From NCBI GenBank assembly GCA_020636315.1, contig JACJYA010000025.1, forward strand, positions 1 to 64,000: 64,000 bases of DNA, given 5' to 3'. A program made the translations under genes and the position numbers. The notes under the pieces are model-generated. The model searched no databases and was not told the DNA's origin. It saw nothing but the letters and a program-made list of their open reading frames with translations. The stretch comes from Lewinellaceae bacterium. Lineage in GTDB: Bacteria; Bacteroidota; Bacteroidia; Chitinophagales; Saprospiraceae. Each line of letters starts with the position of its first letter. Positions within the stretch are counted from its first letter, which is position 1. Shown piece by piece: positions 35,706 through 43,373 of the stretch.

Positions 35706-35750
35706 TTAAAACTCAGGGCTCAACCTCAGCCTCAACCTCAAACCTTAGGG
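35706..35750 (-). repeat. GGTTGAGG-type tract, inverted copy
   Basis: The minus strand reads AAGGTTTGAGGTTGAGGCTG then AGGTTGAGCCCTGAG. Same unit as the tract at 33697-33744 but in the opposite orientation, so the two copies bracket the lipoprotein and MoxR genes. Confidence 0.6.
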
Positions 35751-35838
35751 TAATAAATTGCATGCTGTCCACAGATCTCTCCGGGCGGATGAATAATCGG
35801 GGTTGGCTTATCTGTTACCCTCCCTTTTCCAAAAAAAC

Positions 35839-35846
35839 TATATTTG
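35839..35846 (+). promoter_or_regulatory. Bacteroidota -7 element TATATTTG
   Basis: Exact TAnnTTTG match 46 bases before the PD40 protein start. A CTG lies 24 bases upstream, so the -33 element is imperfect. Confidence 0.45.
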
Positions 35847-35892
35847 TAGTAAAAGCTTGTCCTCGATAAACAAACAATTACACCAATTTTCT

Positions 35893-36792
35893 ATGAGAAC
35901 CCTTAACCTGACTCTCGCTTTCCTTTTACTAGGCGCTATGGCCCTGGCTCAAAACCGCGTCAACTACGGTTCCCTGAGCTGGTCGAAAGACGGGCGGCAG
36001 ATCCTGTTCTCCAGCATTGAAGTTTTACCCGACTGGTCCAATTATTCCCCGTTCAACTGGCGGTTATACCTTTATGACCTAAAGCAGGACAAACTGGAAC
36101 TGATCGACAGGTCCGCCATGTTCGGCGCCTTTTCTCCGGATGGGAGCCAGGTCGTCTATAGCAAGAATACCGGAGCCAGCTGGGACTTGTTTATCAAAAA
36201 CCTGGACACCGGGAAAAAGACAAAGGTCACCGATACCCCCCAACGGGAATCAGCGCCCGACTGGTCTCCCGACGGCCGTATGATCGTATTTACGAAAGAC
36301 CTGAAAAAGGGGGTATCCGCCATCTATTCTATGGACCCCAGTGGAAGAAACGTCCGCAACCTGTCTCAAAACGGCCAGTTCGAATGCCACAATCCCGAAT
36401 TCTCTCCCGATGGTGACCGTATCATTTACTACATGGACCGGGGCGACAAAAAAGACCAGGTGTATGTCATGGAAATATGGTCCGGTTTTTCCAGGAATGT
36501 GACCCAGGACAGAAACCACAATTTCCATCCGGCCTGGTTTGATAACCAGGCACTGCTTTTTACCCGTGGTAATGACCAGCTGTGCATAAAAGAGCTAGAT
36601 GGAGGCCCCACCATTCCCGTCGAAGGCATCCAGTCCTTCTTCGCCCGGTACAATGCCCGGAGTAAGCAGGCCGCCTACATCAGCAAGGAAGATCAGTCCA
36701 TTTATGTGCAAAAGATGAAAGGAAAACCAGGAAGGTTGAAACTGGGAAATGCAGCGCGCATCATCACTCCGGAACTCATCAGGGGCCGGTGA
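35893..36792 (+). CDS. Secreted TolB-like / PD40 beta-propeller protein
   Basis: 299 residues from ATG 35893, giving signal peptide MRTLNLTLAFLLLGAMALAQ. Blade repeats of the PD40 type recur: FSPDGSQVVYSK, WSPDGRMIVFTK and FSPDGDRIIYYM, about 45 residues apart, enough for a propeller of roughly five to six blades. Periplasmic or surface-exposed. The family resembles the TolB propeller but without the TolB N-terminal domain, so binding partner and role are unknown. Confidence 0.83.
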   Translation: MRTLNLTLAFLLLGAMALAQNRVNYGSLSWSKDGRQILFSSIEVLPDWSNYSPFNWRLYLYDLKQDKLELIDRSAMFGAFSPDGSQVVYSKNTGASWDLFIKNLDTGKKTKVTDTPQRESAPDWSPDGRMIVFTKDLKKGVSAIYSMDPSGRNVRNLSQNGQFECHNPEFSPDGDRIIYYMDRGDKKDQVYVMEIWSGFSRNVTQDRNHNFHPAWFDNQALLFTRGNDQLCIKELDGGPTIPVEGIQSFFARYNARSKQAAYISKEDQSIYVQKMKGKPGRLKLGNAARIITPELIRGR

Positions 36793-36864
36793 GGCTGCCG
36801 CTGGCGGAGGGATGCGGGTGTATTGGCAAACTACTGTGTCAATAATATTTTGTAATACTGGGAA

Positions 36865-36914
36865 AGACTTGACAAGTTTTCTCCCGGGCGCCTTCCGGTA
36901 AACTTGTCAAGTCT
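36865..36914. repeat. Perfect 15-bp inverted repeat (REP-like hairpin)
   Basis: AGACTTGACAAGTTT (36865-36879) is the exact reverse complement of AAACTTGTCAAGTCT (36900-36914), with a 20-base GC-rich loop. It lies between convergent genes and could act as a terminator or be a REP-type repeat. No T-run follows the stem in either direction beyond TAATACTTTT. Confidence 0.85.
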
Positions 36915-36975
36915 AATACTTTTAAGTACCTGGACGCAATTAGTGAGACACAAAGTGCCGTCTAAGGTGCTGGTA

Positions 36976-37013
36976 TTCAATCATTCAGTCATTCATTAAT
37001 TCAGTTCATGTAC
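36976..37013 (-). repeat. TGAATGA tract behind the cytochrome gene
   Basis: After the stop codon the coding strand reads GTACATGAACTGAATTAATG and then AATGACTGAATGATTGAATA. This is an imperfect repeat of about 8 bases, C-poor but less G-rich than the other tracts. Confidence 0.5.
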
Positions 37014-37520
37014 TTACTCCCCCAGTATATACCATTCAATAGCCTCCACATCCAGGTTGGCGCGGCGGCCAATCTCTACCGGAGCGTAATTGGCGGCAAG
37101 GTAATCGAGGATATCTGCTTCGTTTTTGCCCAGTTCCCATAAGCCCTGGGTGCGTTGCATCCAGCGGATCATCTCCTGCCAGCCGTCGCGGGTGGCGCGG
37201 TTCTGGGCGATGAGTTTGCCGCTGTGGCAGCCGGTGCAGGTGGCCCGGACAACCTCAAAACCTTCCGCTACGCGCAGGCCGGTTGCAAGGTGGATGCCGT
37301 CTGCGATGCGTTCATCGGCAGAGGGCAGGTCGGCAACAGGCATTTCCCGTTTTACGGCAGCAGCAGTTGCTTCCCTGCTCTGGGAAAAGGGATTGCCCAT
37401 CAGGCCGTAGTAGATCAGCCCTGTTGCGAGTACTACGATAAAAGAAGACAAAAAGATAATGGCGCGGTAGAGGCTGCGCAGTAGTTTGTCGTAGTCCTGG
37501 GTGTCGTTCGGCTTTCCCAT
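37014..37520 (-). CDS. Membrane-anchored monohaem cytochrome c
   Basis: 168 residues. One membrane anchor at about 17-40, then a linker, then haem motif CTGCH at residues 95-99. A distal Met can be supplied by IRWMQRTQG. It lies 12 bases behind the sulfite-oxidase-like gene, so it is very probably the electron acceptor of that enzyme, as in SorAB-type sulfite dehydrogenases. It faces the periplasm. Confidence 0.88.
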   Translation of the reverse strand: MGKPNDTQDYDKLLRSLYRAIIFLSSFIVVLATGLIYYGLMGNPFSQSREATAAAVKREMPVADLPSADERIADGIHLATGLRVAEGFEVVRATCTGCHSGKLIAQNRATRDGWQEMIRWMQRTQGLWELGKNEADILDYLAANYAPVEIGRRANLDVEAIEWYILGE

Positions 37521-37532
37521 TTGTTTATGACG

Positions 37533-38828
37533 TTAAACTACCTTTACAGCAATTCTGTGGCAGGCATTGTTCAGATATCCTTTAGGGTTCCAGCCGGGCA
37601 GCAGCATGGGCTGCATGGCGCCGTTGCTGTCGGTGGCGCGGGCCCACACTTCGTAGTACCCTTTTTTAGGGAAGCCGGCTTCTGCCTGCCAGTGTTGCCA
37701 TGCGTGGCGGTTGGTTGGTTTTTCCAGCCGGCAGGGGCGCCAGGTCATGCCAAAATCTATGGAATAGTGCATTTCCCTGACTTCAAGATCGCCTGCCCAG
37801 GCGTGGCCGCGGAGAGGCAACTGCTGGCCTTGCCGGATCATCGCGCCTGTTTTGGGGTAGGTGATGAGCGACTTGACGGGCATGGATTCGATGATGCACA
37901 TATCTTCATCAGCCACTTTGGCGCCGGGAGCTACGGGGTTGCAGGGCACGCGGTAGGATTGCCCGCCCATTTTCACGCCGTCGTGCACCTTGTTGCGGAT
38001 GGAGATGCGCTCCAGCCACTTGCCGGAACAACTTGCCGGCCATCCGCCGACGACGAGGCGCAGCGGGTAGCCGTTGAGCCAGGGCAGGGGCTCTCCGTTC
38101 AGGCTCCAGGCGATGAGTGTTTCGGGTTCCATGGCTTTGGCGACAGGCACCCCCCGGGAAATGGGTTCTTTGCCGGGATCTCCGCTGGCGTGGGTATCTT
38201 TTCCGTAATAACCGATATACACCGCGTCGCTTTTTATTCCAACATCCTGCAGGACATCACGCAGGCGTACGCCCGTCCACGCGGCGCAGCCAACTGCACC
38301 GACGGACCACTGGTTGCCTTTGGCCGGCGGGTTGAACTCCTTGCGGCCATTGCCCCCGCATTCCAGGGTGAGTTGCAGGGTAACCTGTTCGAAACGCTGC
38401 TTCAGCTCTGATAGGGTATAGGTTCTCTTTTGCCGGGCCGATTCGCCATCGATAGTGAGCGTCCAGGTGTTGGGGTTGATCGTTTCCGCCTCTGGCGGGA
38501 TGCCGTTGTTGCGCACGAAAAACAGATCTGCCGGCGTCAGCTCTGGGTCCAGCAGGTGGGCGGGTGTTTCGGCGTTGATGGGGCGGTCGTTGAGCACCAC
38601 CAGTTCCGGGTGCTTGCCGGGGAGTTGGAAGGGCTCGTCAGATTGGGCCAGCCCTGCCGGGATCATGCCCGCTGGGAAATACTCCGCGAATACCATTTCG
38701 CCGCCCAGGGCCAGGCTCATGGCTGCCAGGGCGCTTTTCTGCAGGAAACCCCGCCGGGGCATGGGGCTGGCGGTGCGGCCTTCCTCTTTGGCATCTTTGT
38801 TGTAAAGTTGGTGGATATCGGCCTTCAT
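37533..38828 (-). CDS. Sulfite-oxidase-like molybdopterin enzyme
   Basis: 431 residues. PRRGFLQKSALAAMSLAL at residues 24-41 is a twin-arginine signal, so the folded enzyme is exported with cofactor. The molybdenum-ligating Cys157 is in TLECGGNGR. The oxidoreductase molybdopterin domain (~85-300) is followed by the Mo-co dimerisation domain (from ~310). It probably oxidises sulfite to sulfate in the periplasm and passes electrons to the cytochrome encoded immediately downstream. Other substrates are possible for this family. Confidence 0.92.
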   Translation of the reverse strand: MKADIHQLYNKDAKEEGRTASPMPRRGFLQKSALAAMSLALGGEMVFAEYFPAGMIPAGLAQSDEPFQLPGKHPELVVLNDRPINAETPAHLLDPELTPADLFFVRNNGIPPEAETINPNTWTLTIDGESARQKRTYTLSELKQRFEQVTLQLTLECGGNGRKEFNPPAKGNQWSVGAVGCAAWTGVRLRDVLQDVGIKSDAVYIGYYGKDTHASGDPGKEPISRGVPVAKAMEPETLIAWSLNGEPLPWLNGYPLRLVVGGWPASCSGKWLERISIRNKVHDGVKMGGQSYRVPCNPVAPGAKVADEDMCIIESMPVKSLITYPKTGAMIRQGQQLPLRGHAWAGDLEVREMHYSIDFGMTWRPCRLEKPTNRHAWQHWQAEAGFPKKGYYEVWARATDSNGAMQPMLLPGWNPKGYLNNACHRIAVKVV

Positions 38829-38900
38829 GAAGGAATGATATGATATTTTACTGTATCAAATAAAAATAAGCTGTAACGGAACAGATTATTAGGGATTTGG

Positions 38901-38936
38901 CCCAGAAACTCAGAAACCCCAGAAACTCAGAAACCC
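38901..38936 (-). repeat. GGGTTTCTGAG tract fused to a stop codon
   Basis: The stop TAG is followed on the coding strand by GGGTTTCTGAGTTTCTGGGG, then TTTCTGAGTTTCTGGG. Two 18-base halves are identical. Unit similar to the tract at 29001. Confidence 0.7.
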
Positions 38937-39167
38937 CTACACCCTGCAACTCCCTCCCGGGCACATCTGCCAGTCGAAAATGCCCTGGGCCAGGAGTAAT
39001 GCGCCCAGTGCAAAAACCGTCCCCTCATGAGAATAGAACAGGAAATCGCCCATGCAGAAAGCGCCGAAGGCCAGTTGCAGCAGGCGCACGGCATGCCAGC
39101 GTTGCCGGTAGAACCATCCGGCTTTTTTCTGAGCAGTTTCGGAAGAAGAATTGGTTGTTTTGACCAT
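38937..39167 (-). CDS. Small two-helix membrane protein (DUF2892-like)
   Basis: 76 residues from ATG 39167; a longer frame upstream is less likely. It contains AVRLLQLAFGAFCMGDFLF and FALGALLLAQGIFDWQMCP, two helices ending in a Cys-Pro pair. This resembles YgaP-type or DUF2892 membrane segments, where the second helix ends in CP or CPL. Probably an inner-membrane protein. It lies beside the sulfite oxidase pair on the same strand, 108 bp upstream; DUF2892 domains often occur in sulfur metabolism, so a link is possible but unproven. Confidence 0.65.
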   Translation of the reverse strand: MVKTTNSSSETAQKKAGWFYRQRWHAVRLLQLAFGAFCMGDFLFYSHEGTVFALGALLLAQGIFDWQMCPGGSCRV

Positions 39168-39328
39168 GATCTCAATCTGTTTTTTCTTCTTGTATCCTGA
39201 TATTACTACATTCGTTATTTCAGGCACAGCGCAAGCGAAATTAGGCAAAAAAACTAATTCTGACGGTGAGCAGGATCACAGTCCTGCGCCTTTCTGAAAA
39301 ATATACGCCCGGGCAATCAGGGCAAAAA

Positions 39329-40318
39329 ATGAATGACATGGCAACAAGCAAAACTCCTTCCCGCCCCAGGATCGTGGTGCTGGATGGCCACACCCTCAAC
39401 CCTGGCGACCTCAGTTGGGCCAAGCTGAGGGCAATGGGGCAGGTGAACATTTACGATCATTCCACTCCGAAAGAGATCCCGGAGCGCGCCGGGAGCGCCG
39501 ATATCATTCTGGTGAATAAGGCCATTATCGACAAGGAGCAACTGGAGCGGCTCCCTTCGTTGAAATGCATCTGCGTGACCGCTTCCGGATACAACAATAT
39601 CGATGTGGAGCGGGCGGCAGAGCGGCAGATCCCGGTATGCAATGCGGTGGGCTATGGCACAGATTCGGTGGCCCAGCACGTTTTTGCGCTGTTGCTGGAA
39701 CTGACGAACAGGGTGCGGGCGCATCACGAAACCGTTCTGGAAGGGGAGTGGGGGCGCAGCCGGGATTTTTGTTATACGCTGGGGGCAATCCCTGAGCTTT
39801 CCGGCAAAGTGATGGGCATTTATGGCTTTGGCCGCATCGGGCAGCGGGTGGCTTCCATAGCCCAGGCCTTTGGCATGGAAGTGATCGCCACTCACAAGCA
39901 TCCCGAACGCGATGCCCGCCCGGGAGTATCCTTCGTCCCCATCGATACTCTGTTTGAAAAAAGTGACGTCATCTCCCTTCACGCCCCCCTGACACCAGAA
40001 AACAGAAGGGTTGTCAATGCCGGCAGGCTGGCCCTCATGAAGCGCACTGCCTACCTGATCAATACGGGAAGAGGGGGACTGATCGATGAACCAGCCCTGA
40101 AACTTGCCCTGCGCAGCGCTCAACTGGCCGGTGCAGCCCTCGATGTCCTTTCCGAAGAACCCCCGAGGGCGGGAAGCCTTCTTCTAGATGCCCCCAATTG
40201 CCTGATTACACCCCACATGGCCTGGGCCACCCGGGAAGCACGCCAGCGCCTGCTGGACATCACTGTTGAAAATGTTAAGGCGTTTCTCAGAGGAGAACCC
40301 AGGAATGTGGTGGATTAA
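39329..40318 (+). CDS. D-2-hydroxyacid dehydrogenase
   Basis: 329 residues from ATG 39329; a further ATG at 39338 is possible. Rossmann motif GIYGFGRIGQRV lies near residue 150. Catalytic Arg in the earlier LVNTGRG-type position is represented by LINTGRGGLIDE; Glu in VLSEEPP and His in ITPHMAWAT complete the set. The enzyme reduces 2-keto acids or oxidises D-2-hydroxyacids with NAD(P)H. It resembles glycerate and hydroxypyruvate reductases more than lactate dehydrogenase (inference). Stands alone. Confidence 0.92.
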   Translation: MNDMATSKTPSRPRIVVLDGHTLNPGDLSWAKLRAMGQVNIYDHSTPKEIPERAGSADIILVNKAIIDKEQLERLPSLKCICVTASGYNNIDVERAAERQIPVCNAVGYGTDSVAQHVFALLLELTNRVRAHHETVLEGEWGRSRDFCYTLGAIPELSGKVMGIYGFGRIGQRVASIAQAFGMEVIATHKHPERDARPGVSFVPIDTLFEKSDVISLHAPLTPENRRVVNAGRLALMKRTAYLINTGRGGLIDEPALKLALRSAQLAGAALDVLSEEPPRAGSLLLDAPNCLITPHMAWATREARQRLLDITVENVKAFLRGEPRNVVD

Positions 40319-40352
40319 GGGAATACGACAGACTCATAATCCACCCGAAACA

Positions 40353-40853
40353 TTAGCCCTCCAGCGGAGGAATGCGCAGCACCTGCCCCGGATAGATGAG
40401 GTCTGGGTCTTTCAGCATGGGTTTGTTGGCCTCAAAGATCACCGGGTACTTCATGGCGTTTCCATAGAACTTTTTGGCGATCTTGGAGAGCGAATCTCCT
40501 TTTTTGACTTCGTAGAACTGAGCTTCGGGCTCCGGTTCCGGTGCGTTAACGACGAGCCGGTCATCCACGGCGGCAATCCCTGTTATATTACCCAGGGCAA
40601 GGATGATCTTTTCCCGTTCGGCCTGGGAGCTCACTTCCCCGGAAACAATGGCGGTGTCGCCCTGAAGTTCGACCTGAAGGCCCTTGGCTTTCAGCCCCAG
40701 CCCTTCCACTGCACTTTTCAGAAGGGCTGCTTTCTGGCGGGCCAGCATTTCTGCTGCCGATTCTTTGGTTGTTTCCGGGGTTTTCGGTGCAGCTTCTTCT
40801 TCTTTTGAGAAAAGCTTGGCGCCTGCATTTTTGAGAAAAGAGAAAATTCCCAT
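40353..40853 (-). CDS. BON-LysM domain protein (Kbp/YgaU-like)
   Basis: 166 residues. A short N-terminal helix MGIFSFLKNAGAKLFSKEEE, then a BON domain (about 35-105, with DTAIVSGEVSSQAEREKI), then a C-terminal LysM (about 112-163, YEVKKGDSLSKIAKKFYGNA...YPGQVLRIPP). This is the architecture of E. coli Kbp, a cytoplasmic potassium-binding protein, with no signal peptide. Potassium binding here is by analogy. Its end is convergent with the dehydrogenase gene. Confidence 0.9.
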   Translation of the reverse strand: MGIFSFLKNAGAKLFSKEEEAAPKTPETTKESAAEMLARQKAALLKSAVEGLGLKAKGLQVELQGDTAIVSGEVSSQAEREKIILALGNITGIAAVDDRLVVNAPEPEPEAQFYEVKKGDSLSKIAKKFYGNAMKYPVIFEANKPMLKDPDLIYPGQVLRIPPLEG

Positions 40854-41138
40854 GGTCTGTTTTTTGGTTTAAAAATCATTATTTTTATCACGAAAAATCA
40901 TTTCCTTATCAATATTATCCGGTAGAAAACTGTCACAAATTTCAATTTTTTTGCAAAAAAAGAGAGCCATTTATTGATAGCTGAACTGTGTAGTATCCCG
41001 ATGAAAGAAGGAAATGCCTCTTTTTTACCTCCTTTTGCGCCCTATCTGATATGGATAAGATAGAAGCAGTGGTTTCAGGGTGTAAAGCAACTGTTGAGTG
41101 TATTGATGTCACTTTTTTTAAACTTGAGTACAAAAAAA
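40854..41138. other. AT-rich spacer without a gene
   Basis: About 285 bp, clearly more AT-rich than its surroundings. Short open frames on either strand look like chance and have low-complexity, unlikely protein sequence. A weak inverted pair CTATCT/AGATAG is present near 41041-41065. It leads into the promoter at 41139. Confidence 0.6.
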
Positions 41139-41171
41139 TTTGGAAGGTTACCACAATTTATATTACTTTTG
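41139..41171 (+). promoter_or_regulatory. Promoter TTTG-N21-TACTTTTG of a candidate small RNA
   Basis: TTTG at 41139-41142 is separated by 21 bases from TACTTTTG at 41164-41171. Both parts match the Bacteroidota primary-sigma consensus (TTG, 17-23 bases, TAnnTTTG). Predicted transcription start near 41176. No protein-coding gene follows on this strand. Confidence 0.65.
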
Positions 41172-41175
41172 AGAA

Positions 41176-41253
41176 CTACCAATAATTTTCTTCACTCTAT
41201 CAGAGAGAGCGCGTTAGTGAGAGGCCCCAACATCCTCTGTTGGGGCTTTTTTT
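41176..41253 (+). ncRNA. Candidate ~75-nt small RNA
   Basis: Bounded by a consensus promoter and a strong intrinsic terminator, with no ATG or usable frame between. Contains AGAGAGAGCGCGTTAGTGAG just before the terminator stem. Its 3' end touches the stop codon of the histidine kinase on the opposite strand, so the two transcripts converge. It does not match an RNA family recognised by eye. Confidence 0.5.
41224..41253 (+). terminator. Rho-independent terminator
   Basis: GCCCCAACA (41224-41232), loop TCCTC, TGTTGGGGC (41238-41246), then seven T. The 9-bp perfect stem with a T-run on the plus strand only makes it directional. Confidence 0.9.
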
Positions 41254-42892
41254 ATTCCTTCTGCCAGGTGATCTCGATGAAGAAAGCAGTGCCTTCTCCT
41301 TCTTTACTTTCAAACCATATCCTGCCATCCAGCAGGTCGATGTATCGTTTGACGATATTCAGCCCCAGCCCGGTTCCCTGAATATTGACGGAATTGGTTG
41401 CCCGGAAGAAGCGGGTAAACAGGTGTTTCTGGTCCTCTTTGGGGATGCCGATGCCTTCATCCCGGATGGCTGCCCGGATGGTTTGCCCTTCCTGGAAGAG
41501 TTCAAAGTGCACTGTCGATCTCTCGCCGGAATATTTGATGGCGTTGGACAGGAGGTTGATAAAAATATTTTTGAGGATCTTTTTGTCCAGGAAAGTATTT
41601 TGCTGAACATCCCGGAAGTCCGTTCGAAGTTGCTGGCCCGGTTTGAGCAGGCTCTGCATTTCTTCGACGACCTCCTCGCCCAGGTTTTCCAGCGTGAAGG
41701 GAACCGGGTTGACCTGGATCTTGCCCTCTTCCAGCTTGCTGAGGGAGAGGAAGTCTCCCAGGATTCCCGTGAGGTTGGTCACTGCCGATTTAATGCGGCG
41801 CAGGTGTTTGTCGCGTTTTTCCTGTTGGCCGCTTTCGGTGTATAAACCCAGCAATTCAGTAGAAGAGGCTATGGTCGTCAGAGGGGTGCGAAACTCGTGG
41901 GAGGCCATTGAAACGAAGCGGGACTTCAGTTCACTTAGCTCTTTTTCCTTTTCCAGGGACCGGCGCAACTGCTCCTGCTTCTGGCGCAGGGCGGCCTCAG
42001 CGGCTTTCCGCTCTTTGATCTCTCTTTCCAGTTTGATGTTGGACTGGAGTAGCTTATTGACCACTTCGGTCAGTTTTTCGGTCCGTTCTTCGACCTTTTG
42101 TTCCAGTTCCTTGTTCAGATACAGTATCCGGGCTTCGGCGCGTTTCTGTTCCGTAAGGTCATGGATGACTCCGGCGAAGAGCACTTTACCTTCGAGTTCC
42201 ACCCGGCTTACCCCCAGCTTAAAAGGGAACCGGGCGCCGTCTTTGCGCAGCCCTTCGACCTCTCTGCCGATACCTATGATTTTTTCTGTGCCGGTTTTGA
42301 GGTAGTTGCTGATGTAGCCATCGTGTTCTCCGGCATGAGGGGAGGGCATCAGTATATTGACATTCTGCCCCCGCATTTCATCCACCTCATACCCGAAGAG
42401 CCTGGATGCTGCGGGGTTGGCCATTTGCATGATCCCCTTTTTGTCGATGATGATGATACCGTCAACAGCGGTATTGATAACGGCTTCCAGGGTTTTCTGG
42501 CTTTGCATCAGATCCTGGCCCGCTTTTTGTTTTTCAGCTACATCCTGGAAAAGCAGCAGGAAGAATATCCTTTCTTCTACTTCCGCCGGGCTTTGCCGGA
42601 CGGTATAGGAAACAGGGATCTCCTCCCCGTTCTTTTGTATGGCTATCGTATGCCCCTGTTGGGGCCGGCCCTGGCCGGCAATGGGGAGTTGCAGCTTCGG
42701 CAGGATCAGGCTGACAGGCTGCCCGTTCAGTTGGGAAGGGCTGTACCCCAAAAGGGTTGTCGCATCGTGGTCTGCCAATAAAAGCCGCCCATCCTCCCGG
42801 ACAGCAAGGATGCCATTGATATGGGTATTTAGAAAATTTTCAAAATCAAACCCTTTTTCCATCAATTCTATCATCTCGGAGGAAGGTTTCAT
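41252..42892 (-). CDS. PAS-domain sensor histidine kinase
   Basis: 546 residues without membrane helices, so cytoplasmic. PAS domain 1 spans about 18-120. PAS domain 2 (135-255) has the FixL-like segment ILMPSPHAGEHDGYISNYL, but haem binding is not proven. A coiled coil (255-325) leads to His332 in SMASHEFRTP. The ATPase domain has NAIKYSG and DEGIGIP with GTGLGLNIVKRY. No response regulator gene is next to it, so it is an orphan kinase. Its end meets the candidate small RNA. Confidence 0.92.
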   Translation of the reverse strand: MKPSSEMIELMEKGFDFENFLNTHINGILAVREDGRLLLADHDATTLLGYSPSQLNGQPVSLILPKLQLPIAGQGRPQQGHTIAIQKNGEEIPVSYTVRQSPAEVEERIFFLLLFQDVAEKQKAGQDLMQSQKTLEAVINTAVDGIIIIDKKGIMQMANPAASRLFGYEVDEMRGQNVNILMPSPHAGEHDGYISNYLKTGTEKIIGIGREVEGLRKDGARFPFKLGVSRVELEGKVLFAGVIHDLTEQKRAEARILYLNKELEQKVEERTEKLTEVVNKLLQSNIKLEREIKERKAAEAALRQKQEQLRRSLEKEKELSELKSRFVSMASHEFRTPLTTIASSTELLGLYTESGQQEKRDKHLRRIKSAVTNLTGILGDFLSLSKLEEGKIQVNPVPFTLENLGEEVVEEMQSLLKPGQQLRTDFRDVQQNTFLDKKILKNIFINLLSNAIKYSGERSTVHFELFQEGQTIRAAIRDEGIGIPKEDQKHLFTRFFRATNSVNIQGTGLGLNIVKRYIDLLDGRIWFESKEGEGTAFFIEITWQKE

Positions 42893-43011
42893 AATAATTT
42901 GGCTGTAAAATAACCTAAGGTTGATAAAACTCAGAACCTTCTCTGATAAATATCATTTATTTCTTATCCAAAAACAGTGCATTTTCGCCTCAACTTTTAA
43001 ACCAAACAGCC

Positions 43012-43266
43012 ATGATCAGGATCCAAGTACTAGGGCTGGGCAACAGCCAGCACCGGAAACTGAGCCATAACCTGCGCTCGGCTCTGGAGAGTGTTGGCCT
43101 TCCCGCGGAAGTGGAGCAGGTGACCGACGTGGATGATATTCTGCAGTACAAAATCGGTTCCATTCCTGCCATCCTGCTCGATGGACAGGTGCTCTTTGAA
43201 AACGGGCATATGCCCAGCATCGATGAGTTGCGCGAAGTGCTCTCCGGAGTTGCTGCCGCCGGCTAA
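43012..43266 (+). CDS. Thioredoxin-like protein lacking active-site cysteines
   Basis: 84 residues with the compact thioredoxin_3 / redox-active-disulfide fold: VLGLGNSQHRKLSHNLRSAL, then VTDVDDILQYKIGSIPAILLDGQ with the conserved cis-Pro (IPA). Homologues have a CxxC where this protein has N11-S12-Q13-H14, so it cannot do dithiol exchange by the normal route. It may be a binding protein or a degraded paralogue. The ATG at 43012 is well placed, and the gene is divergent from the PAS kinase. Confidence 0.8.
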   Translation: MIRIQVLGLGNSQHRKLSHNLRSALESVGLPAEVEQVTDVDDILQYKIGSIPAILLDGQVLFENGHMPSIDELREVLSGVAAAG

Positions 43267-43299
43267 GCCCATTAACGTGTTCGATGTTCCAAGTTCGAC

Positions 43300-43373
43300 G
43301 TTCATAACCTGAACCTCGAACTTGAACCCCGAACCCCAAATTCTTGTTTTTTTCTTTTTTCTTTCCCCCTCTG
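43300..43373 (-). repeat. G-rich tract behind the arginine decarboxylase gene
   Basis: On the minus strand, after the TAG, the sequence is CAGAGGGGGAAAGAAAAAAG and then TTTGGGGTTCGGGGTTCAAG, TTCGAGGTTCAGGTTATGAA. It is purine-rich, then period-7 GGGGTTC-like. The same spacer lies 3' of the thioredoxin-like gene on the other strand. Confidence 0.6.

Noticed and set aside
40942..41154. 70-codon minus-strand frame in the AT-rich spacer
   Set aside because: No family-like sequence and no promoter match; its composition fits chance in AT-rich DNA.
43270..43345. GTTCGA-rich segment as a tRNA
   Set aside because: GTTCGA recurs by repetition, but no acceptor stem, anticodon arm or CCA end can be drawn.
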